64,000 bases of DNA from DAINRZ01 sp964634885 (lineage in GTDB: Bacteria; Bacteroidota; Ignavibacteria; Kapaibacteriales; UBA2268), in the NCBI GenBank assembly GCA_964634885.1, contig CAZWLN010000006.1, forward strand, positions 87,387 through 151,386, read 5' to 3'. This document shows positions 35,101 through 44,192 of this stretch, piece after piece. Under the pieces are notes generated by a model. The model saw only the letters and a list, made by a program, of their open reading frames with translations. It was not told the DNA's origin and did no database searches. Each line of letters starts with the position of its first letter. The first letter of the stretch is position 1. The position numbers and the translations under genes are program-made.

Positions 35101-38100
35101 TTATCTGTTCAATATCATCTGTTTTGTCAGTTTAACGCCGTTAGCTTCAAGAGTGTAGTTATAGGCGCCGCTTGTGAGCTTGGATGTGGAAGCGTTAACA
35201 TCGACAGTGTTGAGGCCTTCGATGGCAACAACATTGAAGCTTGCAACTTCACGTCCGAAGAGGTCGGCGATTATAATTCTTGCATTAGTAGTAACGGGTG
35301 AGTAGAAACTGATGGTAGTAGCTTCGGTGAACGGGTTCGGGATGTTTGTCATCAGGATGAATCCACCGGCAACTGCTTCGCCTACGCTGTTAGGATCGGG
35401 TACATTTTTCTGAGTAACAGTAACTGTAACCGGGTCTGATTCGATTGTACCGCAGTCGTTAGTAACCTGGCATGTATAATCGCCTGCATCTGTAGTTGCA
35501 GCAGCAGCTACTGTGAAGGTTGCGCTGTTGGTACCAACTTCTTCACCGTCTCTGAACCACTTGTATGTTAAAGTACCGGGGCCGTCGGCAACGACGACGA
35601 GTTCAATAGGATTGCCTGCTGTAACAGCAACGGGGCCTGTAGTGATGCTTGTAATCGTAGGTAAGGGGTCAACGGTAAGAGTTGCAGAGTTGGAAGCAGT
35701 AACTTCACCCATGAAGGTAATGTCAACGGAGTAAATACCTGCGTCGGCTACTTCTAATGGATCGATTGTAAGAGTAGTTGTCTTTGAACCGAGGATGCCG
35801 CTGCCGTCTGTAAGGTTAAGTCCGTCTTTCTTCCACTGGTATGTAGCTTCTGCATCGCCTTCGATTGCAACTTCGACTTTGAATGAAACTGCTTTCTGTT
35901 CACATTCTGTTACAGATTCGGGCTGTGCAGTGATTTCGAGGCTCGGAGGAGCAAGGACCTTAACTGTGTTTGAGCGTGTCCAGTTCCATTCTTTATTGCC
36001 GAGTAAACTAATAGTATAGTCGCAATAGCCGAGAATTTCGCAGTAAACTTCAATTGGTGTGCCCCAAGCTGTTGAGTTAAGGTTAGCAATTGAAAGTATG
36101 GATGACTGTGCGCCTGCGATGACATTGTATTCGTAATCGCTGCCGTCTGTTAACGGAACGCCGATGCCGTTTTCAATCTTGTACCACTGGAATTTGGGAT
36201 TGTATATTTCGCTCGGGAAATCAGGATCGTAAGGCGGGAAGCCCTGTGTGTGCGATTCAACTTCGAATACTACGTTGCCGTGTTCTGAACCGGTCTGGTC
36301 AACGGGCTGACGTGTAATTGATGTCTTGCCGACAACAACGACGATGACTTCGTTTGTAAGAATAGGAGCAGTTCCACCCTGGCCGCTAACGATGCACTGG
36401 TATTTACCGGCATGTTTCCAGTCGAGTGTATCGAGGTTGAGTGTGGGTTCAGTTGCACCGGCGATGATGACGTCGTCTTTCATCCACTGGTAATATGAAT
36501 GTGCATTCAGCGATACGTTTGCAACGCACTGGAGCTGCCATACTTCGCCTTTGCAGGAGAAGATGTCTTCAGGCTGTGTAACGACTGCTGCAACAGGCTG
36601 TACGTTTGTGTAACCGGCATAGTAGCCGAGTCTCTCTGTACCGAAGAAGTCGAACATTTCCAATTCTGCATGGAGTGGATCTTCTTCGAGGAAGAGATTG
36701 CCGTTGTAGAATGTGCCTGAGTAAACGCCGACGTTAGTACTGTCGTTGTCGTCGTCATAGAATTCATATGTGAATACCTGGCCGCCGTTTCTTGTAATCC
36801 ATTCCGGAGGAGCTTCGGTCGAAGCAACGTCGTTGAGAGCAACAAGAGTCTGGGTCATGCCCTGCCAGGTAGTAATGTCGGCTGCAACGCCTGTAAAGAA
36901 ACCAAGGTTACCGCCTTCAGAATAATAGTTGTTCTCGTCGAGAACGATGGGAGCTGTAACGCCGGCAAAAATCGTGATGCCGAATGCAGCAGCATTGGTG
37001 CTTGCGTTATAGAGCATATTTCTTTTTGCTGTTGTTTTACCCAAGCCTGCGCCGATTTCATTAATATAAAGGGCAGCATCGGTATTGCCTGCACCGTTAA
37101 CAATTACAGTATTGTAGAAGATATTCTCATCGAGGCCTAATGACATAATACCTTCGGCAAAGTTTGTCTGGATGAGATTGGTTGCAATGATACCAATTGA
37201 ATTATTAGCATAAATGCCATATCTGCCGGTTGCGGAAGCGCCGCTTTCAACGTAGATGTCATTGTAATATACCTTATGATAGGCGCCGTTAATAAAGATG
37301 CCGTTACCTTCGGTCGTGATGTCAATAGTGTTCTTTTCGATGTGAGCATAGTTTGTGAAAATGTCGGAACCGCCGCCGTTGATGAAGATGGCGTTCAATG
37401 CAGCGATATTATCGACATCGATGGTATTGTTTGTTATTGTTGACTTTCTTGCGTCGAGAATAGATATGGCACCATAGCCAGAGCCTGTGAAAGTGTTGTT
37501 ATTAATCAATACTTCAGGATAGTATGTTGCAGAGTGGAGAACCAGAACACCGTATTCTGCCGTGGCAGCGCCGACGAGATCGAATGTGTTGTTCTCGATT
37601 GTGCTCATGTTGAGTACATAGAGAGCCGAGCCTCCAAATCCTGTAGTTGTAAAGGTGTTATAAGTAAAGATGCCGCCGTTGTAGTCTGCGGGAGATGTGA
37701 CAGCAGGCCTAAGCAGGTAAACTCCGCTACTTGTAAAGTTTGTGAAGCTGTTTCTCGAAACGAGAATGTCAGTGCCAACCGGAGTTACAGCGCCGTCCAT
37801 TGCCATATAGACAGAGTAAAAGCCGCCGTTAATCTGGTTGTTGTAAAGCCTGAATGACGATAGATAGTTACCGTCGCTGTAAATATCAGCAAATGCTAAG
37901 GTATTTGCATCGGGGATAACATAGCCGTTGAAAACGTTGCCTTCGAGGTCGATACCGTAATAGCCGGTTGAAGTGTTTGTAAAGTTCAATATCTGGCCGC
38001 CTTCGTTGTACAGACCTGTGCTGATGAGTCCGAAGGTAAGATATTTAATATCTACATTCATCTGGTTGAAGTGCCAGAACCAGTTGTCGCCAAGATCCCT

Positions 38101-38826
38101 GTCCCTTGCAACACCTGCAATTGTAGTGTATGAAGGATAGTTCTTTGTGCCGTGGATGTAGAGTTCGTAGTCATTGTCGGTAGTGTATGTGCTGCCGTCG
38201 ATCGACATTGTTGAGGATGTCGAATAGTTACCTGCAGCTACGCTTACTTCAAGATCGCCTAACATACCGCAGTAAGTTATGTATTCGCCCATTGTAGCGA
38301 AGTCAGAGAAATCGCCGGTAGGGCTGAGTGTGATCTTTGCCTGGTTGAAAGCAGGAGCTACTTTTCTGCCTGTCAGGGTATTGTTGCCGGCGGCAATATC
38401 GCCTGCTACATTTACTGTGGCATCGATTGTGTAGATGATTCTCCTGTCGAAAGTGAAGAGGTTATTCTTCAGCCAGGTACCGGAGAAGGTACATGTTTCA
38501 GAAGCGCCTCCTGCCAGAGTATGGCTTGCGAGAGTCTGGGTAAGAACCAGAGGGCCGCCGACCTGATCGGGCCAGGAAATGGAAAGGCTGACAACAAAGT
38601 CGCCGGTAGCTGCAGTTCCGCTGATGTTTGTGTAATTAACATCGATAGAACTGAGGCCTGCGTCAGATGCATCCAAAAGAATTGGATAGTGGCCAGTCTG
38701 GGCGTTTGGTCTAACATTGGTAGCAGTAACACTAATGTCCTGAGCAAGGACGTTTCCTGCAGAAAGCAGACCAACAACTGCCATCAGTAATAGAGACAGT
38801 AAGAGTTTTGGTCTAGTAAAATTCAT
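35101..38826 (-). CDS. T9SS-exported protein with beta-helix repeats and Ig-like domains
   Basis: 1241 residues: signal peptide (LLLSLLLMAVVGLLSAGNVLA), an N-terminal CARDB-like strand domain, then from about 200 to 640 a right-handed parallel beta-helix built of short N/G-rich turns (ENNTFD, INNNTFTG, KNTIDI). From about 740 there are four Ig-like domains, recognisable by C-x-W-spaced pairs (QWMKDD ... GKYQC; YQWKKDG; YKWFRDGEE ... GDYTCQV). The last 80 residues (NIPNPFTEATTISFYSP ... LTKQMILNR) form a type A T9SS sorting domain. Polysaccharide binding or lysis and adhesion are typical of such proteins; no catalytic residues are evident. The 460-bp gene-free region upstream and a strong terminator suggest a monocistronic, well-regulated gene. 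Confidence 0.88.
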   Translation of the reverse strand: MNFTRPKLLLSLLLMAVVGLLSAGNVLAQDISVTATNVRPNAQTGHYPILLDASDAGLSSIDVNYTNISGTAATGDFVVSLSISWPDQVGGPLVLTQTLASHTLAGGASETCTFSGTWLKNNLFTFDRRIIYTIDATVNVAGDIAAGNNTLTGRKVAPAFNQAKITLSPTGDFSDFATMGEYITYCGMLGDLEVSVAAGNYSTSSTMSIDGSTYTTDNDYELYIHGTKNYPSYTTIAGVARDRDLGDNWFWHFNQMNVDIKYLTFGLISTGLYNEGGQILNFTNTSTGYYGIDLEGNVFNGYVIPDANTLAFADIYSDGNYLSSFRLYNNQINGGFYSVYMAMDGAVTPVGTDILVSRNSFTNFTSSGVYLLRPAVTSPADYNGGIFTYNTFTTTGFGGSALYVLNMSTIENNTFDLVGAATAEYGVLVLHSATYYPEVLINNNTFTGSGYGAISILDARKSTITNNTIDVDNIAALNAIFINGGGSDIFTNYAHIEKNTIDITTEGNGIFINGAYHKVYYNDIYVESGASATGRYGIYANNSIGIIATNLIQTNFAEGIMSLGLDENIFYNTVIVNGAGNTDAALYINEIGAGLGKTTAKRNMLYNASTNAAAFGITIFAGVTAPIVLDENNYYSEGGNLGFFTGVAADITTWQGMTQTLVALNDVASTEAPPEWITRNGGQVFTYEFYDDDNDSTNVGVYSGTFYNGNLFLEEDPLHAELEMFDFFGTERLGYYAGYTNVQPVAAVVTQPEDIFSCKGEVWQLQCVANVSLNAHSYYQWMKDDVIIAGATEPTLNLDTLDWKHAGKYQCIVSGQGGTAPILTNEVIVVVVGKTSITRQPVDQTGSEHGNVVFEVESHTQGFPPYDPDFPSEIYNPKFQWYKIENGIGVPLTDGSDYEYNVIAGAQSSILSIANLNSTAWGTPIEVYCEILGYCDYTISLLGNKEWNWTRSNTVKVLAPPSLEITAQPESVTECEQKAVSFKVEVAIEGDAEATYQWKKDGLNLTDGSGILGSKTTTLTIDPLEVADAGIYSVDITFMGEVTASNSATLTVDPLPTITSITTGPVAVTAGNPIELVVVADGPGTLTYKWFRDGEEVGTNSATFTVAAAATTDAGDYTCQVTNDCGTIESDPVTVTVTQKNVPDPNSVGEAVAGGFILMTNIPNPFTEATTISFYSPVTTNARIIIADLFGREVASFNVVAIEGLNTVDVNASTSKLTSGAYNYTLEANGVKLTKQMILNR

Positions 38827-39288
38827 ACAAAACCTCCAATAATGCTATTTAACTAAATATAAATACAATTTATTTTCCATAATCTTATGCAATCGTCAAG
38901 ATATTCTACAAACTTGCACGTTTTTTTCCAAACTTGCAAAAAAATCATTGCCTCTTGACTCTAATTTTTGCCCTTAGGCAATATTTTTTGTGAAATTGAA
39001 CAAATAGTGTGAAAATTTTTCCACACATTTTAATTTTCTTTACAGAATTGTAAACCTGTCACATTTCCAATCGTAAAAACACCCTCCTTTTCCAAATTTA
39101 TACAAATTTTTATCCCCACGTTTAATGGGGAAATCAGATTATTCTTCATGCAATTTAAGTGCCAGTATTTTTAATAACGGTCAGCCTGTTAAAAATATGC
39201 TTCCCGTATTTTTAAACTGCATAGGTTGTAAAATTAAATAAAAAAAACTTATTTTTATATATAAATAATTTTATCGGGAGCAAATTTT
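38827..39288. other. Divergent intergenic region
   Basis: Separates the large T9SS gene (minus) from the short-chain dehydrogenase gene (plus). AT-rich, with several A/T runs and a small TTGCC-CTTA-GGCAA hairpin near 38970. It should contain both promoters. I see no open reading frame or RNA gene. Confidence 0.5.
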
Positions 39289-40053
39289 ATGAATGAACAA
39301 TGGCAACTCAATGGTTATAATGCACTTATCACCGGCGGTACTCACGGCATCGGAAAGGCTGTGGCCGAAACCCTCTTACAGTTTGGCGCTTCGGTTTCGA
39401 TTGTCTCAAGAAACCAGGTTGAGATTGACAACCTGACGGCTGAATGGCGTAAGAATGGCTTCAATGCTCACGGTTTCTGTGCCGATGTAACCTCGGCCGG
39501 CGATCGGAACACCCTCTATGAGAATATTTCGGCAATGTCGCAAAAACTGCATATCCTTATTAATAATGTTGGATATACTGTCATGAAAAAATCACTCGAC
39601 TATTCTTCCGGTGAACTCGAGTCGCAGTTGAACGTCAATTTAACTGCCGGTCTGGAGATGTGCCGCCTTTTCCATCCACTGCTCGCTGCCTCCGGCTCGG
39701 CTTCGATTGTAAATATCGGGTCGGTAGCTGGAAAGGCCGTATTAAAGGTCGGATTGCCATACTCCGTAGCCAAAGCCGGCCTTGCCCACATGACCCGTTA
39801 CCTTGCCGTCGAGTGGGCCAAAGCCAACATCAGGGTTAACGCCGTGGAACCATGGTATATTAAAACAAGGGCAACCGAACCCTTCATGCAGAATGAGGCT
39901 GTGTTAAAAAGGATTGTTGACAGAACTCCGGCCGGTAGGCTCGGCAATCCGGACGAAGTTGCTTCTGTTGCTGTTTTCCTCTGCCTCCCGGCTGCTTCCT
40001 ATGTTACCGGCCAGGTTATTGCCGTTGACGGAGGCGCCTTGTCTCAACTTTGA
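39289..40053 (+). CDS. SDR-family oxidoreductase, tropinone reductase-like
   Basis: A classical short-chain dehydrogenase of 254 residues. The NAD(P) loop is TGGTHGIGKA (residues 17-26); NNVG is at about residue 92 and the catalytic S of IGSVAG precedes YSVAK, giving the S/Y/K triad. The C-terminus VTGQVIAVDGG is typical. The TGGTHGIG variant and AVEPWYIKT are characteristic of tropinone-reductase-like SDRs. NADPH preference is likely, substrate unknown. GGGAG precedes the ATG by about 9 nt. Transcribed alone. Confidence 0.88.
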   Translation: MNEQWQLNGYNALITGGTHGIGKAVAETLLQFGASVSIVSRNQVEIDNLTAEWRKNGFNAHGFCADVTSAGDRNTLYENISAMSQKLHILINNVGYTVMKKSLDYSSGELESQLNVNLTAGLEMCRLFHPLLAASGSASIVNIGSVAGKAVLKVGLPYSVAKAGLAHMTRYLAVEWAKANIRVNAVEPWYIKTRATEPFMQNEAVLKRIVDRTPAGRLGNPDEVASVAVFLCLPAASYVTGQVIAVDGGALSQL

Positions 40054-40188
40054 AATGTTAAAATTGCCTGACATAGTGTGTGGATAATTTAACACATTGT
40101 GAATAATATATGAATATTTATTCACTGTCGAACTTCAGCAGTGGTCTTAAGAACTGTAAGGTAATATCGCTTTTGTGAGATATTTTAA

Positions 40189-40250
40189 GGGGCTGACTGA
40201 GAAATTTACTGAGCTTTATCATACGGGAGGTGAAGAACTCAGGCAACCCC
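40189..40250 (+). ncRNA. Candidate structured RNA (long stem-loop)
   Basis: GGGGCTGACTGAG at the left can pair with CTCAGGCAACCCC at the right: 4 GC pairs, a C-A mismatch, two pairs, an A-G mismatch, then 5 pairs. Inside, TTTAC can pair with GTGAA. No T-tract follows, so it is not a simple terminator. It lies downstream of the short-chain dehydrogenase gene and about 160 bp before the terminators. I cannot match it to a known riboswitch class. Low confidence as a functional RNA. Confidence 0.22.
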
Positions 40251-40412
40251 AAAAATTAATTTATTTCAAAGATGAAAAAAATTTTCTTAAATTATGATAT
40301 TACTATTTGCCCGCCTGGAAATTAATCCAAACGGGCAATAGAGTATGTATGTCAAATACACAAGTAGTACGTATGGTTTTAAAAAAGGTTTCAACTTTTT
40401 TTAAAAAAAATT

Positions 40413-40440
40413 AAAAGGGGCAAAAAAGCCCCTTTTTTTT
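40413..40440. terminator. Bidirectional terminator, first of pair
   Basis: AAAAGGGGC and GCCCCTTTT form a 9-bp stem around AAAAAA, followed by TTTT on the plus strand and by AATTTTTTTT on the minus strand. It ends the short-chain dehydrogenase transcript and backs up the next terminator. Confidence 0.75.
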
Positions 40441-40455
40441 TCGGCGAATTAACAA

Positions 40456-40483
40456 AAAACCCGGCTCTGATGAGCCGGGTTTT
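40456..40483 (-). terminator. Terminator of the sigma/anti-sigma operon
   Basis: AAAACCCGGCTC pairs perfectly with GAGCCGGGTTTT around TGAT. Read on the minus strand it is followed by TTTTTT-rich sequence, 30 nt past the anti-sigma stop codon. Confidence 0.8.
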
Positions 40484-40513
40484 GCTGCGCAATATTCTTA
40501 CAGATGGTTTCTG

Positions 40514-42754
40514 TTACTCAACGATGAACCTCTGAAGTACCTTCTCTCCTTTTTCCGATGTGATGGATATGAGGTACAAGCCGGGCTCAAGGCTGTCAAC
40601 ATTGAAGGAATCCTTGTATTCTCCGGGGTTGTACGAAACATTATTCTTAAATGTCGTCAGTATCTGCCCTGAAAGGGAGTATATCCTGAATGTAAGCCTG
40701 CGGTTGTCCGTCAGTTCAAATTTCATATTAAGAGTGGAACCAACAGGATTGGGATAGATATTAAGGTTTTCGATGGCTCCGCTGCATGATTTCCAGATGT
40801 CGAAATAGGTTTCCTCGCCGGCAATTGCAGGATTGTTACAGATGTCGTCCGTTTTCGCAGCATTGTATTCTTCGAGCAGATTCACCCGGTAGCGCTCGGG
40901 TATGCTCTCAATGAAGTCGAGAGAGGGCTCATACCAGAGTATGTAGCCGAATCCGGGTATTTCTTTGTCCGGAACGCTGACGGCAATGAACTTATTGACC
41001 CTTGAATAGTCGTCAAGCTCTTTCCTGAACTTATTGATGTCGCAGTTAAGGCCCTGGCTGTTGCTTTCCACGCCGCCGTTAAACAGCCTGTAACTCAGGC
41101 TGTACCTGGCAGCGCTGTCAGGAGTTATTTTGATGCCGCTGCCATCGCGCTGGAACATGTGCTTGCTCTTTCTATTCATCAGGTCGATCAGTGAATCGAT
41201 ATTAATATTGAAATACTTATCCATAATACTCGAAGTGTCGAAATCCGGTAGTTTCATATCCTTGAAATTGAGGAACTGGCCATTGTTGAACATCGAGTCG
41301 GGACATTGGAGAAGGAACCTGACAACACTCGAATCCCTTGGCATGAAAAGCGAATCGGGTATATTAATATGAAAGTTAAGGCTGACATCCGGAATTTTCA
41401 TGTTTTTGAACAAGTCTTGAAGCTTGATGAACGTAGAGTCGTTCCCGTTCATAAGAGAAAAGGCCGAAGAAGGAGATTGATATATCTTCATCAACGCCGA
41501 ATCCGAATTCTGAAACATCTTCAATAATGATGAATCCGGGTATTGGAGAGACTTCAGGCGATTGGAATCGGTAAGCGGATACGTCAATGTCTTTACCGTT
41601 GGACTCATGCCGTTAAACATTGTAACGCCGGGAGAATTGCTAAAGTCGAAGACCTGGTCGCCGGAACCGTTGGCGGCTTTGCTCCTGATGTATATCTTAG
41701 CCGCCTTGCCGTTCCTGGTAAGGCTGGTTTCCATGTTCAGCGCCCTGACGAGGGAGTCCAATTTCGTACTGACTGAGTCAATGCGGCAGTTGGAAGACAC
41801 TATTGTACCGGTTTTCATTTTATTGTCGCCCATGTTGACAACCGTACCGTCAACAATCATCTTAATCATGTCGCCAAGTTCATTCATGTCTATTACCTTG
41901 TCGGCCATGCTTTTGTCGATGAGGTCCTTGTGCTTCTCAATGTCGATCTTCACGTCGGCTTTAATCTGTTTGATATTATTTTTAACTAAGAATTTTTCAT
42001 TCTTCAGGTCGCTTTCATCGATGTCCTTTTCGTAGGACAGGTAATTCCTGCCGTCAGAAGACTTGAACAGGCTCAGTATCCTGTTGCCCTTCAGATCGGT
42101 AACGAAAACCGGAGCCGGCGTTTTCCTGCCGCTATTATCGATGAAGCTTGTCGAGACATTGCTTCCGTTTAACCTGATGTTAACCGGTGTCCTCGAGTCT
42201 GTAAATGCGTTGAAAGAAAGGCTTCCGTCAGCGTCGATTGTAACAAAGAAACTTTTCAGTTCGTCAGGAGTAAGTTCCAATCTTTTTACGTCTGCCACAT
42301 TAACCTTACGGCTTTCATCCGAAGAAGAAGCTTGTGCAGTTGTGTTTTTACTATCGTTGCCGGCAGTAGTCGCCTTCTCTTCATGTTCAACGGCAGCAAC
42401 TGAAGCAACCCCGTCTTTCGGGTCTGCTGTCATGCCTCCTGCCTCCGGGACGGCGGTACGGCTGTAGTTCTGTTCGGCAGCAACTGTTTTTGTTACTCCC
42501 GGCACAGTGCCGTCGGAAACTGACGGAGTGTCAGCGCCGAATGTCAGCCAGCCGGCAATCCCTGCGGCAATGATTGTCAGAGATATTATATTCATAGGTT
42601 TCAGTATCCTCTTAAGTCCAACATTCTTATGTATGGCAGGATTAGGAAAGGCACTGGTTTCAATCAGGCGGCGCGCATCGCCGGTTGAGATCAGGTTTTC
42701 TTCATTCCTGGCCTTTTCGAAAAGCATATCCAATTTATTCTGATTGTTTTTCAT
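40514..42754 (-). CDS. Putative anti-sigma factor with extracytoplasmic T9SS sorting domain
   Basis: 746 residues. The first ~50 are cytoplasmic and charged (KLDMLFEKARNEEN), then one transmembrane helix at about 54-73 (NIISLTIIAAGIAGWLTFG) places the rest outside the inner membrane: a Thr/Ala/Lys-rich linker, a long asparagine/serine-rich domain with repeats of the type LLKMFQNSDSALMKIYQ, and finally NLNIYPNPVGSTLNMKFEL ... SEKGEKVLQRFIVE, a canonical type A T9SS sorting domain. The gene overlaps the ECF sigma gene by 4 nt (ATGA) and has the anti-sigma topology. No zinc-binding anti-sigma motif is present, so the sigma-binding role is inferred from context. A sorting signal on a membrane-anchored regulator is odd. 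Confidence 0.75.
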   Translation of the reverse strand: MKNNQNKLDMLFEKARNEENLISTGDARRLIETSAFPNPAIHKNVGLKRILKPMNIISLTIIAAGIAGWLTFGADTPSVSDGTVPGVTKTVAAEQNYSRTAVPEAGGMTADPKDGVASVAAVEHEEKATTAGNDSKNTTAQASSSDESRKVNVADVKRLELTPDELKSFFVTIDADGSLSFNAFTDSRTPVNIRLNGSNVSTSFIDNSGRKTPAPVFVTDLKGNRILSLFKSSDGRNYLSYEKDIDESDLKNEKFLVKNNIKQIKADVKIDIEKHKDLIDKSMADKVIDMNELGDMIKMIVDGTVVNMGDNKMKTGTIVSSNCRIDSVSTKLDSLVRALNMETSLTRNGKAAKIYIRSKAANGSGDQVFDFSNSPGVTMFNGMSPTVKTLTYPLTDSNRLKSLQYPDSSLLKMFQNSDSALMKIYQSPSSAFSLMNGNDSTFIKLQDLFKNMKIPDVSLNFHINIPDSLFMPRDSSVVRFLLQCPDSMFNNGQFLNFKDMKLPDFDTSSIMDKYFNINIDSLIDLMNRKSKHMFQRDGSGIKITPDSAARYSLSYRLFNGGVESNSQGLNCDINKFRKELDDYSRVNKFIAVSVPDKEIPGFGYILWYEPSLDFIESIPERYRVNLLEEYNAAKTDDICNNPAIAGEETYFDIWKSCSGAIENLNIYPNPVGSTLNMKFELTDNRRLTFRIYSLSGQILTTFKNNVSYNPGEYKDSFNVDSLEPGLYLISITSEKGEKVLQRFIVE

Positions 42755-43344
42755 TTTATTACCTGATAATTGATTACTTCTTCATCATTTATTATATTAT
42801 AATTAATATGGCTTAATACCCTGTTTCTTTTGGAAGAATAGCCCTGGGAAACAAAGCGTTCGTCCTTAGTCATTATCTCAGTCAGTTTTTCGCGGCCTCT
42901 TTTCAGTCTCGATTTCACCGTAGAAGAACCGGTTTCCTGTATGGCAGCCACCTCGTCGATGGAAAACCCGGAAATCTCGTAAAGGATTACTGCCTGTTTC
43001 TGTTTGGACGGCAGTTTGTCAAGAGCTTTGTACAATTGTTCAACTTCGAGGTTCTTGTCCGGGTCAAAGCTTACGGCAATCTGCCCGACATTGTCGTCGT
43101 CCGTAAAGCTGAAAAAACGGTTCCTCTTGCGGTATTTGATGTTTGTCCTGTAAGCAATCGTAAATAGGTAGCTCAGAAATGCTTCCCTGCTCCTGACTTT
43201 GTCGAAGCTTTCCCAGGCCCGGAGCAGCGTTTCGCTGATGATGTCCTTAGCGTCTTCACGGTTGTAATTCATTGCCCTTACAAACCTGTTGAGCCTGTCG
43301 AGCAGCGGTTCCAACAACGCCATGAACTGTTCCTGTTTTTCCAA
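42751..43344 (-). CDS. ECF RNA polymerase sigma factor
   Basis: 197 residues. Region 2 (AKDIISETLLRAWESFDKVR ... FLSYLFTIAYRTNIKYRKR) recognises the -10 element and region 4 (LEQLYKALDKLPSKQ with VILYEISGFSIDEVA and TGSSTVKSRLKRGREKL) contains the HTH for the -35 element. A C-terminal tail of about 35 residues after region 4 is longer than in typical ECF factors and may be a control element. The downstream gene overlaps by 4 nt and encodes the putative membrane anti-sigma. It probably transcribes its own operon and envelope genes. Confidence 0.9.
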   Translation of the reverse strand: MEKQEQFMALLEPLLDRLNRFVRAMNYNREDAKDIISETLLRAWESFDKVRSREAFLSYLFTIAYRTNIKYRKRNRFFSFTDDDNVGQIAVSFDPDKNLEVEQLYKALDKLPSKQKQAVILYEISGFSIDEVAAIQETGSSTVKSRLKRGREKLTEIMTKDERFVSQGYSSKRNRVLSHINYNIINDEEVINYQVIK

Positions 43345-43664
43345 TTTGTTTGTTTCCCAAGTTTTTTATTACTAATTTATATTGTAAGATGATAATAATC
43401 AGAAAAAGTTTCATTATTTTTTGAAAAAATATTTTTTTTCTCTCCGATGGCTCATAATTACATCAAATTGAATTTTGTGAATATATACCGAACAGGGAAT
43501 GCAGGCTTTGCTCAACCAAGGCGGAAAAGATTTTTGGTGCTTCAACGGCATGATCCGGACAGAGTCTGACATTCTCAGTCAATACCGCATAATCTTTCAA
43601 GTTATTGATGGCGGTTTGAAAATTTGAAGCAAAAAGTTATTAATTAATATAGGGAGAATGAATA
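43345..43664. other. Divergent intergenic region
   Basis: About 320 bp between the sigma gene (minus) and the four-helix sensor-like gene (plus). AT-rich near both starts; it likely holds the sigma-operon promoter. No gene or repeat recognised. Confidence 0.5.
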
Positions 43665-44192
43665 ATGAAAAAATCATCCAAGACCGGTGCAATTGTCCTT
43701 ATCATTATGTTTATTGCTTTTGTCGCAATCTTCCTGTCGCTTCCTTCTTTTACCTCAGCTGTCGATAACAATAATGAGAATGGAATCGATAAAGAAACAA
43801 AAAACAGGCTGTTGAAGATAGTAATGGTAAACGAGATCATTAACCAGCTCAACGCAGCTAACAATGCTTTAATTAAAGGCATTTTGGAAAGCGATTCCGC
43901 CGGTTTGGAATCAGAAGTCAACATCTTTGAAAATTGCCAAATGACTGCAAGCCGAATGTTTAATCAATACATTAAAACAATTAGTACCTACGAAGAAAAG
44001 AATGTAATTGTTATGATCGCCGACTATAGATATGATTATGTCAGACTGCGCGATTCGGTTTTTCAAAAGATGAAAGCAAACAACGACTTAGAAGCCCTGA
44101 GATTCTTTTTCGGAGATTACCAAAAAGCCCGAAGCGATTATGAAAGCGCCTGGAATGAGATGAGAACAGTCCTCATGAAGGAAAGCAATTAA
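43665..44192 (+). CDS. Stand-alone four-helix-bundle sensor-like protein
   Basis: 175 residues: one N-terminal transmembrane helix (residues 8-30), then an all-helical region. That region aligns by eye with the periplasmic four-helix-bundle sensor domain of the two chemoreceptors downstream: VNEIINQLNAANNALIKGIL corresponds to INNVIEQLNLSSMALRDGII, and YQKARSDYESAWNEM to FQKAQIGYEGALAEM. The frame stops exactly where the receptors' second transmembrane helix would begin, so there is no HAMP or signalling domain. AGGGAG precedes the ATG by 8 nt, so expression is plausible. It could be a periplasmic accessory or decoy subunit, or a truncated receptor. Confidence 0.75.
   Translation: MKKSSKTGAIVLIIMFIAFVAIFLSLPSFTSAVDNNNENGIDKETKNRLLKIVMVNEIINQLNAANNALIKGILESDSAGLESEVNIFENCQMTASRMFNQYIKTISTYEEKNVIVMIADYRYDYVRLRDSVFQKMKANNDLEALRFFFGDYQKARSDYESAWNEMRTVLMKESN

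Larger units (their letters stand above)
40054..40513. other. Intergenic region with a long hairpin and two terminators
   Basis: No protein gene seen. It contains a 62-nt potential stem-loop (40189-40250) and two consecutive terminator hairpins (40413-40440, 40456-40483). The stretch between is AT-rich. Confidence 0.5.

Noticed and set aside
35101..38826. Polysaccharide lyase or pectinase assignment for the beta-helix protein
   Set aside because: The helix fold is visible but no family-specific catalytic residues could be identified.
38881..39288. tRNA or other stable RNA gene in the large intergenic regions
   Set aside because: No acceptor/T-loop pattern (GTTCGANTC) or other conserved RNA core was seen in any intergenic region of the window.
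40189..40250. Thiamine-pyrophosphate or other known riboswitch (CTGAG and GGTGAAG-like words)
   Set aside because: The conserved TPP core and other riboswitch consensus elements are absent, and no regulated gene follows on that strand.
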